DNA from: Larix kaempferi
Taxonomy: Eukaryota > Streptophyta > Pinopsida > Pinales > Pinaceae
Length of the DNA: 64,000 nucleotides
NCBI GenBank assembly: GCA_027924585.1
Contig: BSBM01000059.1
Location: 4,774,001-4,838,000 of the forward strand
Direction: 5' to 3'
The notes below the pieces were generated by a model that did not search any database, was not told the DNA's origin, and was given only the letters and a program-made list of their open reading frames with translations. Positions within the stretch are counted from its first letter, which is position 1, and the number at the start of each line of letters is the position of its first letter. Positions 14,641 to 25,697 of this stretch are shown here, in pieces. The position numbers and the translations under genes are program-made.

Positions 14641-16317
14641 GGTAAAGGGAATTCCAATAAAAAATATGTAACGTACTTGATTCCTTCATTTGTACCTTGA
14701 ATAAATGGAGCACTTCCATCTCAGATACTCACATGCAATGCTCTGTAAACTATTGTGGATATTCTACTAGAACAGTCTGTAACAATAGATCATATAATAT
14801 TCTACAATCTTTTCTCATATAGTGTTTTTACTGTAGATTGTAGATTGAATGTTACTAGTTTAATGTCTGAAAAAACTGAGATCACTAAAATTGAAATGAA
14901 AGAAGTTAAGCAAATAGCACACCATTTACACAATGAACACAAAATGTACTTTGGTAAAACCCAATATGAGAAAAGCCTCACTAGAAGGTGAGGCCTATTC
15001 TCTTGCTTTTTTATTCTCAGTTATGAATGCAAGTACAAATAAAGTGCACTCACTATGGAGTTGCTATGGAAATTGTGGCCTTAATCATTGCGATAGGATC
15101 TTTTACTTCCTCTCTCATGCTTCACTATCCCACTCCTAGATCTTTGTTCTACTATAGAACAATAAATAATACAATAATAATGGAGCTCCCTTTTCTAGCG
15201 GCCTAGTATTAAACATAGTCTAGTGTTAGGGTAAGGGTTTATACATGCCTCAACCCCCAATCAGTGTTAAGGTTTTGGACCCTCTTTAATCTTTTTGAAG
15301 GTTTGACAAAAAAAGGTTGTTTAAGGCATCAAATGGGATTTGGAAGGTTTTGGACCCCAAATAACCAAAGCGAGACTTACCCATAAAATGGGCCCTACAA
15401 GCCAATAGATTCAATTTTTCCACCTATCGAGTACCAAGATACATTACAAAATAGATAATGATCCATTTTTAATTATGCCAATACTTTTATTTGTATATTT
15501 TATAGATCTCTATTCAATCTCTTAACATCACAAAGAAAAATGTAAAAAACACAAATTGCACAAGCATCACTGTTTAGTTCAAGATCATAATTTCTTCATC
15601 TTGCTAGATGACAATTACTGATAAATTACTAGTGACAGATCCTTCTTATAACCCGATCTTGTTGACTCAATTATTTAGCATAAAAGGAATAAAAATAAGG
15701 CAATTGACCCAGTAGAATAAACAGATTCACCAACACAGGGAATTAGAGTAAAAGCCAAATTCATAGCGATCCACCAGTAGTAGAGTTCCTGGTAAAATAT
15801 TAAGTAGCCAATCCATATCATCCGTTTTCTTAAGATCTCGATCCCATGACGGTTGATCTATCACCAGTGTATGTGCAAGTTGGAATCCTAGCATACTCCC
15901 CCACAATTATGATTGCTACCACTTGCCCCCATGACGAGAGGAGACGTTCAAATACGTCCGTGTTACCAACGAACGAACAAACAAACGATTCACTGTCCAC
16001 TGCCAACCTGCCCAGTATGCTTAAGGCATCCACCCAAGTCCATGTCACCAAAGCACAACACGTATTCACCAGATTCAACAACACGCCCACATTCCCCATC
16101 CGCATTCTACCATTCACATATTCCCCATAATTCCCTAGCTCACTTACCCTAATGGAACAATTGTACGGATATTGCGAGGGAAATAATACATTCCAATACT
16201 CCTACAAATGCACATGGAGGGTGACACAAGGCATGTTAATGACATGATACGATCACACGATGAACTCAAAGAGATGAGGTTACTGATAATAGGTTACACT
16301 TTGAGGTTAGATTACAC
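14641..16317. other. Stretch without a recognisable gene
   Basis: Overlapping ORFs at 15830-16130 on both strands mirror each other and carry no known motif. The rest is AT-rich. Confidence 0.45.
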
Positions 16318-17215
16318 AATGAGTGAGGTTTGTGACCCCCCTCATAGAGGTCAACAGAGGAAGTTTTAAACCCCCCTCGTAGACCCCTTCATAGAGACCT
16401 ACAGGGACGATTTTGAACCCCCTTCATAGATACCTACAAGGGAAGTTGTGAACCCCCCTCACAATCCCCCTCATACAAACCTACAGGGACGGTTTGGAAC
16501 CCCCCTAGTGGAGGACTATAGGGGCGGTTTCAAACCCCCCTTGCAGAGGCCTATAGGGGCGGTTGTGAACCCCCCTCGTATAGTCCTACAGGGGCGGTTT
16601 GGAACCCCCCTTGTAGAGGCCTATAGAGGCATTTTAGAACCCCCCTCGTAGAGGCTTATAGGGGCGAGTTTGAACCCCCCTCGTAGAGGCCTAGAGATGC
16701 ATTTTGAAACCCCCCTCGTAGAGGCCTATAGGGGCGGTTTGGAACCCCCCTCGTAGATTCCTATAGGGGCGGTTTGTAACCCCCCTCGTAGATTCCTATA
16801 GGGGCGGTTTGGAAACCCCCTCGTAGAGGCCTATAGGGGCAGTTTGGAACCCCCCTCATAGAGGCCTACAGAGGCGGTTTAAACCCCCCATGTAGAGACC
16901 TACAGGGGGGGTTCTGAATCCCCCTCGTCGCAAGCTATGGGGGCAATTAACAACCCCCCCATAACCACCTACAATATCAATTTAAAACCCCCCTCATAGA
17001 CACCTATAGTGGTTGTTAAGAACCCCCCTCATAGACACCTATAGTGGTTGTTAAGAACCCCCCTCATAGAAACCTATAGTGGTTGTTAACATAGCAAGCT
17101 ACGGGGGCAGTTTTAAAACCCCCTCATAGTTTTCTACAAGGTCAATTTAGAACCCCCCTCATAGCCACCTACAATATCAGTTTAGAACCCCCCCTATAGC
17201 TACCTCTATAGCCAT
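16318..17215. repeat. 35-bp minisatellite, about 25 copies
   Basis: The unit, about 35 bp, contains CCTATAGGGG, CGGTTTGGAA and CCCCCCTCGTAGA in that order. The central copies (about 16500-16870) are nearly uniform; both flanks are more diverged, and from about 16960 the spacing and words change (GTGGTTGTTAAGAA, CATAGACACC). Each unit carries a C-run and a G-run that could pair. A 67-codon ORF at 16448-16651 is just the repeat read in frame. Confidence 0.92.
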
Positions 17216-17269
17216 AATAAATCATAATAAAATATATTTTATTAAAAATACCAATATTTCAATATCAAT

Positions 17270-17339
17270 AGGGTACGGAGGAATCAAACCACCAACCTCC
17301 TGCTTGTAAGGCATACACTCTACCATTGAGCTAGCACCC
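17270..17339 (-). tRNA. tRNA-Val(UAC)-like sequence, degenerate
   Basis: On the minus strand it starts GGGTGCTAGCTCAATGGTAG (acceptor strand and A box), has the 7-base loop CTTACAA with anticodon UAC, and ends with GGTGG TTTGATT CCTCC and CGTACCC. The arm order and lengths fit a tRNA, and the sequence is closest to bacterial/organellar-type tRNA-Val. Defects: one mismatch in the acceptor stem, one in the anticodon stem, one in the T stem, and the T-loop C replaced by T. It is more likely a pseudogene or organelle-derived copy than an active nuclear gene. Confidence 0.55.
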
Positions 17340-17689
17340 TTTAAGAGTTAGGGAGATGAGCAACATTAACACCCATATTGCATTATTTTTAAGTCTAAGA
17401 AAAGACAATAAGAATGTTCAGGAGATGATTGTAACAGGATATACACATGTACCCAAATATCTACAGATTATCATGCAAGAGCAACCTGCTCTTTGAAATC
17501 CTCACAAGGCATAAGAACTATAATTCCAAACTTTTCGATTGCTTACTAAAACAACAAAAATGCTGAAAAAAATTGCATACAATTTGCAGACACAAATTTC
17601 AATCATGTGATATGCATTTCATAACATAGTGCAGTTATTCTTATTGTAGACATGACATATTGATGCAGTTGAGGAGCTCAATAGTTTGT

Positions 17690-18300
17690 GCATGGAAGGC
17701 CAATATTAAAGACGAATCATCTTCCTTGTTGGTCTCTTCAAGGATAAAGCTTACTTTCCATTGGAAGTTTCTCTTTTATCAAATATATCTATAATGACAT
17801 TAGGAAGACTCCTAAAAATAAACCTAAGACAAATAGGGACATCACATATTGACATATCTAGTGCAAGATGTTTCATTGACAGAACAAGTCAAGGAAATCC
17901 TGGGAGGTGTAGAGCTGGAAGTGCATTGTTTCTTTCACATTCCATTGGTTTCTCTTTCAAATTTGGGGTATGGTAAGGGTTATGATAATTAAGCAGAAAT
18001 GAAGGCCTTGGAAGCTCTGTTCAGAATTGTAGTGAAGAAAGGATTGGCCTTTGGGTTTATGGATATTCAAAGTTGATAATTGAATGGGTATATATGTATC
18101 TTCAATCAGTTCTTGATGAGATAAAGCTTCCAATTGGGAGATTCAAATTCATTTCCTTCACTCCTCTATATAGGGAACACAACATGCGGGCTAACAGTCT
18201 CTCAAAGCATGGTTCAGAAGCTTCTGAAAAATACATGGTTCTAGTAGGACACAGGGAGGTTCAGATGGTTCGACAATGGATGAGAGTTGTTTATGACTGA
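17690..18300 (+). pseudogene. RNase H domain fragment of a LINE-type retroelement
   Basis: RNase H removes the RNA strand of the RNA-DNA hybrid during retrotransposition. The first frame carries FIDRTSQGNPG (compare the family DGASKGNPG motif). After stops near 17976-17991 the reading shifts to an AEMKALEAL-like helix, then about 18060-18300 gives LIIEWVYMYLQ and YREHNMRANSLSKHG, the C-terminal RNase H motifs. Key acidic residues are changed: the usual GDS before LIIEWV reads YSK, and the AD of REHN..AD is AN. With frameshifts as well, it cannot be active. It may belong to the same LINE family as 14220-14640, but the strands differ. Confidence 0.7.
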
Positions 18301-18561
18301 CAGGCTAAATGGTTTCTGTATACATGTCTTGTTTCACTTGTGAAATGTAACCATTTGTCTCCTTGAAATATAAAGTTGAGATTTTTTCCTTGGAGAAAAA
18401 GGTAGCATTCTAATTCTTACATAAAGTTTCCAAGAAACGCATGAATGAATGTCTCGTGTGATTTTCACCAGTCCCAAAGTATCAATCTGTATTCTCTATT
18501 CACAATAATGTCAAGCAGCCAAATAATCAAAGATAAAGAATGAATAGGTTGTGTTGTAGAA

Positions 18562-18939
18562 TACAAGTGACTCACCAAAAGCCAACTGCTATATAAACTC
18601 ATAAGTCTTGATAATTAGCCAATTATTTGGGGTAACTTTGGAAGCCATTAAAAATTCAACAGCCTCTAACAAGCAATCAATACCCTATATGATACAAACA
18701 TTTCACCATCTCCCACTTAACTGAGAGCCAATGCTTCAGGCAAGCACAAATACAAGTGACTCACCAAAAGCCAGCTGCTATATAAACTCATCAGTCTTGA
18801 TAATTAGCCAATTATTTGGGGTAACTTTGGAAGCCATTAAAAATTCAACAGCCTCTAACAAGCAATCAATACCCTATATGATACAAACATTTCACCATCT
18901 CCCACTTAACTGAGAGCCAATGCTTTTGGCAAGCACAAA
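18562..18939. repeat. 189-bp tandem duplication
   Basis: The segment starting TACAAGTGACTCACC at 18562 is repeated from 18751, differing at only a few positions. Such near-identity indicates a recent event. An ORF at 18731-18913 is created across the junction and has no evident meaning. Confidence 0.93.
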
Positions 18940-19739
18940 TGGTACAGCTGATGAAAGGGCCTTCAGCTTTTGACATTTTGAGACTTCCTCTAATGGGGGA
19001 GATCGAGTAAAATGAACCCATAACCTACAAGTTGAAAGATCAATCATCAGAATCTGATAGAGGTATCAAAGAACATAAAAAAAGAACTTAAGGAGAAAAT
19101 AGCAGTGTTGCAAAATGAGCTGCTATGGTACCTATCGGTGGGTAAGGAAGTTGTTCTGGTGTAAGTGGAAGGAAGGCAGCACTCAGGTCAAAGGAGTGCG
19201 CTATGTATGCCCAAATAAATGTAGCGCTCACCACGCTTTCATCTTTGTGCTACCCTGTATGCCCTAAGTTTATTAGTAGATAAATAGGAAAAAGAAGAGG
19301 GAAAGACAGGAGCAGAGCCATTAGCACTAGAAAGGGTGGTGGTTTATGTAGCTTCAGTAAGCAGATTCTAGCTCTGCCACCATAATCAAGCCTTTAGTCC
19401 CTGTACTCTTATGCACAGTTATGTCATTCTCTATATTTCTGGAATGCAACCTAGTTATGTTTGTCTCAAAACATTTTATATGTTACTCAAAATAACTTGG
19501 CTCAATGATTCTCAAGAACACAAGACTTGGTCCTTCAAGAAATGGTTTGCAAGCAGTCCTCTGCAATGTGGTCTTGATCCCTCCCTTTGGAAGCCAAACT
19601 GTTACTATTACAATCAACACCAAATGATATCCTCTAGATGATGAAAAATTCACAGATCCTTGGACATGATAATTTTGTTAATTTGGGAGAAGTTTCAGTA
19701 CCAAGATGAAGTACCAATGGCACAATCCTTTTCTTGTGT
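18940..19739. other. No gene recognised
   Basis: A 76-codon plus-strand ORF (19411-19641) has no family motif. The stretch adjoins the copia gag remnant and may hold decayed retroelement sequence. Confidence 0.4.
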
Positions 19740-19755
19740 AACCTTTTTAACATTT

Positions 19756-20433
19756 TTAGTCTCTTCTTTTTCCCTGTTTTGTGAAATCTTGACTTCCTTG
19801 AATATCTGCAATTTCTTCATGAATGTGAGTGCCTGATTGTTCCATTTGACTGCCACTCTTTCTTTTCCAGACTTTGTTGGATTCCTTCTTGGACTTGTGT
19901 GAGACATTTTCTCTTGTCAATGGAAATTTTGATTTTCTGCAGGTTTGAGATTTATGACCAAATGCATTGCACCTGTAACATCTTACTGTGTAGCAGAATC
20001 TTGCAATGTGTCCAATAAAGTTGCAACTCCGACATCTTATCATGTTCTTGGCATTTCCATAATTTCTTCTCCTAATTTCCATAATTTCCATTCCTAATTG
20101 AGTCTTGAATTGCCTGATCTCCTCATATTGTCTTTTGGTGATCTGCCTCAATTTATGAATTTATTGTAGTTCTTTTGTGAGTTCAGCCTCTCGATACACA
20201 ATAACTTCATCAACTTCTTCAATCGTATGAGAGCAATCATCACATTCTGAGTTATTACAGACAAAGTGTTCAGGAGAGCCTTTACCTTCATGGTTGATTG
20301 AGTTTTGCATCAAGTCTCTGATAGTAATGGCTTCAGTTTCCTATCCTTCGGATGAGTACAGATCCTTTAGTTTGTCCCAAATCTATTTAGCTGAGACACA
20401 TTGTCCTACCCTTTCTTTGACGGGATCATGTAA
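19756..20433 (-). pseudogene. Ty1/copia-type gag remnant with two zinc knuckles
   Basis: Gag packages retrotransposon RNA. On the minus strand the reading starts near 20433 with LHDPVKERVGQCVSAK, then a stop, IWDKLKDLYSSEG (UBN2-like gag helix) and another stop. It then continues through a long stretch to an open 131-codon tail. The tail holds two CCHC knuckles, CRSCNFIGHIARFC and CYRCNAFGHKSQTC, both with the C-x2-C-x4-H-x4-C spacing, followed by a basic tail. Three in-frame stops, no protease, integrase or RT, and no LTRs nearby mark it as a dead fragment. Confidence 0.85.
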
Positions 20434-20538
20434 TCCATCAAATTAACCTTAAATCTCCATAAATAACTTTGTATCCTTGAATCAGGTAATCCGTCAGATT
20501 AACCTTAAATCCCCATAAATAACTTTGTATCCTTGTAG
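20431..20538. repeat. 56-bp tandem duplication
   Basis: The block TAATCCATCAAATTAACC... at 20431 repeats at 20487 with three or four changes, directly upstream (gag sense) of the gag remnant. It probably arose by slippage. Confidence 0.85.
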
Positions 20539-23050
20539 CTTGGTGGATTAGCTCAATCAGTTCAAACGTATTATTTCAAGGTAGAGTTCATCATGAAGTC
20601 TCCAGTTCTAATCAATCTAAGCCCCACAGGGTTACTCACTCTTATAGTGGTTGGCAGTTGAACCACCCTCCATCCAGATATTCCAGGGAAATGGGGGGTG
20701 CTAGTAAGGTTTTCCTTGGTTTTTAAAAGTGTTTGTGTGTGCACACGCATATTATTTCCATCCCCAATCTGTGGTCCACTGAAAAATTCAGTGGTATGAT
20801 CTAGCCATTCCGAACATCCCTTCCCCTATTTCCGCAGTTCCAGAAAATCGTGCAACATAGACCATGACTGTGGGTGAAGCAATGAAAACCATTAAGTGTC
20901 ATTTGGGGAATGCCCTGGACAAATAGGGCATGGTTGGGTGATCTTGTAATAATCCCAACCAGCTGGAGATATTGTAACATCTAAGGCCAAAGAGAAAAAT
21001 CTAGTGATGGGTATCTAACAGCTCAACCCAGAATCAAAGGTGTATATGTGCTGGAACAAACCAGTGCATGTAAAACTCATGTAAGGGGAACATGTCCCGA
21101 GGGTGTGGGAGGGTGTGCATTGTCAGACTGCCATGATGTCCTCTTCATCTCTGGCCAGGGTATCTATAATATGCTTAACCCCCCAATATATGGGCAAGAA
21201 AGAGAAATGACTAGTCTGGTAGGATTGGGACTGGATATGGTCCATAAGCTCTAGCATGTATGAGTGATCACCTCACTACAGGAAGACACATCTTAAGGTT
21301 TCAATATCATAAAAATCACAGCACTGACAAATTATATCTTCATATGAGATATGGTAGTCAGTCGAAACCCGAGGCCAGTGGGAACAAACCCTCAACTGGC
21401 CAAGCAAGATCCTCGAATAGTATGCCTAGCGAGTGTAGTCAAGACAAACAATGGGGTTTCCCATTAGCTACAGAAAGTGCTCAGAGTGGATGACCATCTT
21501 AGGCTATTGAGAAAACACAAAGCAATCTCACTGACAAAATGATTTGTAAGATTAGAAACGACCCTCTTAAGTCATATGAACAAGCACTTGTATACAAGTT
21601 TTCTTTGACCGAGCGCTAAAGCAAAAAAGAAACAGGGAACGCTACCTACAATATTGTGACGGTAAAAATTTAATGAGTGACAAAGGCAGCAAGGTCCATG
21701 GACAACTATCCATCACAAGTTGGCGAAAATTCAAACAAGTAATGTGGCAAAGGTATTACCTGAGGAGTTATGCAAGAGCACTGCAAGTAAAAAGTTTATT
21801 TTTGAGATAGATGGTAGGACAAAATGCCATGGAGCGAAGCGATTTCTACTGCTACATACTCAGTCTGAAGGTTTCTGATAATACTTAAGTGAATAGGTGA
21901 ACTACACGTGTCAATCTAAAAGGGGTTGGATCTGTTCAAGATTTGGAGTTCATGTAGGCTTATAGCAATCTAAGAATCTAAGTGTATGAATGGGGGGAAA
22001 CAGAGGATTCTGAGGCATTCTGAGGACGAGAATGAATGTATTACATCATCAATTAAAATCAACTACATCAAACATGTGATGACAATAGAACAACAAATTC
22101 AAGAAAGGTCAACAAATATGATATCCACAAAACTCTGCTTTATATTATAAGACCATCCATGATACAAAAGTATAATATCAGACTTTACAAGCAGAGATGC
22201 TTTGAGTTGAGTCTTAAGAAGCATTATGCTGGACAAGTCTTGTTAGATCGCTCAAGACAACCATCTTGTTTTTCCAGGTTGTAGCTTGCTTGATGACTTA
22301 TGTTAATACCACCAGTGAATTCGTAGATGAATTCCTATCTATCGATCACAATGATTGACATTTTGGTTCCATAATGGTTATTATTTTGTTGCAATGGTTC
22401 ATTTTCCATATTGTTTTGTTGCAATGGTTCATCTTCCGTGCTATTTTACATTCTGGACATTATGACAAGTTGGAGAAATACAATTAGGTCTGTGGCTTGG
22501 CTGTATCTGAGAGCCATGGGACTACAACTACAGTCATGGAAGAAACTATAACGACCATAAAAGTTAACTGGAAACTAGCAACCCACAACAAATTATTGAT
22601 CAACAAAAAGGACCATATATCCAATTACTATCACCCAATTCAAGGCTCTACGATGCCACCAACTTTGTGGTCAGGACAAACTTTTGGGGGAATATATTTC
22701 AACTTGGAAACAAAATTTAAAAAAACTAAACTAAGGCAATACGAGCTCCGTTTACACTGGCTCCTTTATGTGTGTACCATATTCTGTTTCTTAGCCTTAA
22801 ATATGTACGATTGCAGGCATACCTCTAAAATCCACCATTGTTGGACATGCATAGTATTTCATCATTCTGAAGATATAGATTTGTTCTTTTGTCTATCAGT
22901 ATTAAACCTGTTGATAGGTCATCTAACTCTATATGGAGAGTCGATATCAATCACAGTAGAACATGGAAACTTATACTTGCATAACTCTAATGGAAGGAAT
23001 TATTCACAGAAAAATATATCTAGAGAAAAATGCCACACACGGGCAAAAAA
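20539..23050. other. Stretch without a recognised gene
   Basis: The stretch holds one 205-codon open frame (22497-23114, +) that is K/T/H-rich, lacks domains and starts with a non-ATG codon, so I do not call it. Small imperfect repeats occur near 22380-22440 (GCAATGGTTCAT words). Confidence 0.4.
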
Positions 23051-23208
23051 ATTCCAGGCAACAATAAAATCAAAGCCAATGAGTTCATATATCAGCTTAT
23101 CTGGAACGGATTAATGACAAATGTCATGAAATTCCAGGCAACAATAAAATCAGAGCCAATGAGTTCATATATCAGCTTATCTGGAACGTATTAATGACAA
23201 ATGTCATG
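23051..23208. repeat. 80-bp tandem duplication
   Basis: The ATTCCAGGCAACAATAAAAT segment at 23051 recurs at 23131, nearly identical through GACAAATGTCATG. Confidence 0.9.
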
Positions 23209-23808
23209 CATAGGTATCCATAAATCAACATTACCCCATTTCAAAACAAACCATACATGGCATTCTTTTATGTCTAGTAAGAAATCTAGCCTGCAAACAT
23301 CCATTTTGTAAAGCTTTTCATAATAAAAGTGTATTTATAAGTTAATATCATAGAAACCTCTTTGATTGTAAACATTCAAAAGGTAATAATCTGAACATGC
23401 ACATAATGATGAATACCATACTGAAGACATGGTCTAGCAGAAACATAACAATAACCACAGAGAAAGTAAAATGTAGATAGAAAACCTAGACAAACTGCGA
23501 TAATTGACCCTTAAAACTGCATCTCTATATTTTACAAACAAAATCTCACCCATGATAACAAACATGTATAACTTCAAATGAATATAAGCAATTTTAACCT
23601 AAGCAAGGATCCCATTTTACCCTTGAAAACAAATAATAATAAAGTCATCTAAAGAATAAGAGACATTCGGAATCAGGCAACATACATTTAAATGTATTGC
23701 AAACAAATCTCAAAATTGGAACCTTTCGAGAAAGAACAAAGGGCATGCCATAACATATTACTAGCATTGCACTATACTAAATGAAAATCTACCTTCATAA
23801 AAACTTAC

Positions 23809-24227
23809 CTTCCAATAAAATCTACAATATCTGGAAACTTCCCAGTATTACACTCAGCATTCCGACTGTAAATCTCAACAGACTCATCTCCCATGTAGTG
23901 AATCTACCTCCACATATTTGGAAAAAATATTAAATCATCAGAACTGTGAGTGAACTACAACATAACATAGATGGCCATCATCCCAAAAAATCTTACTCGT
24001 GCACGCTCCCCATCATACTTATACTCACAAGTAAATTTCATGTCCTGAAATTTATCCAAAATCTCCAAAACTCCTTTTGTAGGTTTGGCCAACATAGGAC
24101 CAACAAGAACCCCCAAGGTAAATGTACAAACTTCAGGCAACTTGAAAACACCCACATCAAGCAAAGCAGGAACAATTTTATCATATATTGGCAAGACTGA
24201 GTATATTTGCTTGACTATCCTGCCAGC
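23809..24227 (-). pseudogene. LIG1: DNA ligase I fragment: two spliced exons with the adenylation motif
   Basis: DNA ligase I seals nicks in the nucleus by forming a ligase-AMP adduct on an active-site lysine. Exon A (24227-23997, 77 codons) contains KQIYSVLPIYDKIVPALL, then VGPMLAKPTKGV, then FTCEYKYDGERAR; K of KYDGER is the adenylated lysine. It ends at a GTAAG donor. Exon B (23903-23809) follows an AG acceptor and reads IHYMGDESVEIYSRNAECNT and on to DFIGR, ending at GTAAG. Only about 109 of roughly 750-800 residues are present; no upstream or downstream ligase exon was found within several kb. Exons and splice sites look intact, which suggests a recent copy. A captured fragment inside the large element is the simplest reading; a full gene with very long introns is less likely but not excluded. 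Confidence 0.88.
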
Positions 24228-25577
24228 CTTCACATTAACATATATAAAAATGAACAAGTTATTATTCAAATTCAATGCCAAATGTGATAGCTCATTATGC
24301 ACTGACTTGAAATAAAAATTACCAATTCTCACAAGCCAAAAATAAAAATGCACCAGAACAACATAGTTTCTCTGAATGATAAAATGCTTTCACTCTAGCG
24401 CTCCATGAACGCTCTACTCTGGTGCTCCATGATAATGTGCGCCTCAACATTCTACTCTAGTGCTCCATGAACCTTCTACAACTAACTCTCTATCTTTTAG
24501 GATTATCTGGCTATGGAATCAATAACCCAATTCAAATGACAACAATCCTTATCATCCATTCATTAGATCACCACCAAACTTTCCTAAACTCTTCATCTTA
24601 CCCCTACATCTCTCCATGTCCAATCTAAGTTTTCAGCATCTACTGGGATTCTTCAATTTCATTTTTGTCACTTCAATTTTAGTTGGAACATTCATATTTT
24701 TTCCCATAGTTTAAAACTTTGAATCCATTGTGACCTTTCATCTTCCGTGGCATGCTCTCAGTCATGCAATCACCATTCCATGCTCCCCTAGTGCATCTAT
24801 GGACTTAGCTATTTCAAATATACCCCTGCATCACATATCTAATCATAAATATCAGTATAGAGATGCTTGACAACAAAAATCCATGCTCACAGGAAGAATA
24901 CTTTTAATTGTTGCTGGCAAGGATCCCCATGCAACATGCGGGAAGGAATGCACAAAATGGAGTAAGTTGTGAATGATGAAACGAACTAAATGGTGAAGTA
25001 CAAAGGAAAAAATTGAGAAATTTTAGTGTGGAGGGCGATGATGAAAGGTGCCCATGTGTACAATTAATGTCACTGTAATGGGATGTGAGGGTGCCATGTC
25101 TCCATAATCAATATGGAGATGTAGCATATCCTCATGAGGTATATTGATATCACCAATGTGTGGACCTTTTAATTGAAGGATTCAATTGATAATAGAAAAT
25201 TTAATACATTGGAAAACATGTAGGGTTATGATAATGTGGATAAGTTTATGAAAACACCTTGCCATAAGCAATGATCAAATATGAAAGGATAGTTCTAATT
25301 TCTACATTTCTTGGTCACTTTAAGTACACTATGTTCATTAAAGGAAGACAAGCTCCATATAAGAAACCCTTCTATCAACAGACAAATCAACAATTTGAAT
25401 TAATTCATAGGACAAATGCATAGTCTTTTAGGATGTTTATTGTTTAGCCATTGAATTCCCCAAAGTTGGCTTTATTCTTCAACATATAAAGTTGTCTTTA
25501 TTCTTCAATTGATGATTCAGATGCTTAAAAATGTGTTTTGTTGCAACAATCTAAGTCTATGATGGTTTTCTTTGCAG
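24228..25577. other. No gene recognised
   Basis: It lies between the ligase and SWIB fragments. Small repeats of CTCCATGA words occur at about 24390-24480. Neither parent gene extends into it as far as I can see. Confidence 0.4.
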
Positions 25578-25697
25578 GACCCACTAGTTAAAGGGAAGAT
25601 AATTTGTGATGCTAAACTTCAAAAGCTTTTGTCCTGTGAGAATTTTGTTGACATTCAAATGACAAAGTTGTTAGCTCCTCATTTTTTAAAAGGATAA
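25578..25697 (+). pseudogene. SWIB/MDM2 domain fragment (single terminal exon)
   Basis: SWIB domains occur in plant chromatin-remodelling and plastid nucleoid proteins. After a TTTGCAG acceptor, 40 codons read DPLVKGKIICDAKLQKLL, then NFVDIQMTKLLAPHFLKG and a stop. This fits the second half of the SWIB fold, where DP..K..I.CD.KL and the KLL.PHF motif are conserved. The first half, normally W.YIK..NLQ in the preceding exon, is not found upstream. It is the opposite strand to the ligase fragment 1.3 kb away, so the two are unrelated gene pieces. It is probably a captured fragment. Confidence 0.72.

Noticed and set aside
15830-16152. Overlapping ORFs near 16 kb on both strands
   Set aside because: They mirror one another and lack motifs; GC skew explains their openness.
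20532-20720. Possible tRNA-derived SINE (A-box-like TAGCTTGGTGG, B-box-like AGTTCTAATC)
   Set aside because: Box spacing is about 60 bp, longer than usual, the B box is poor, and no target duplication or tail was found.
22497-23114. 205-codon plus-strand ORF
   Set aside because: It has a non-ATG start, no domain, low-information composition, and overlaps the 80-bp duplication. It is likely chance.
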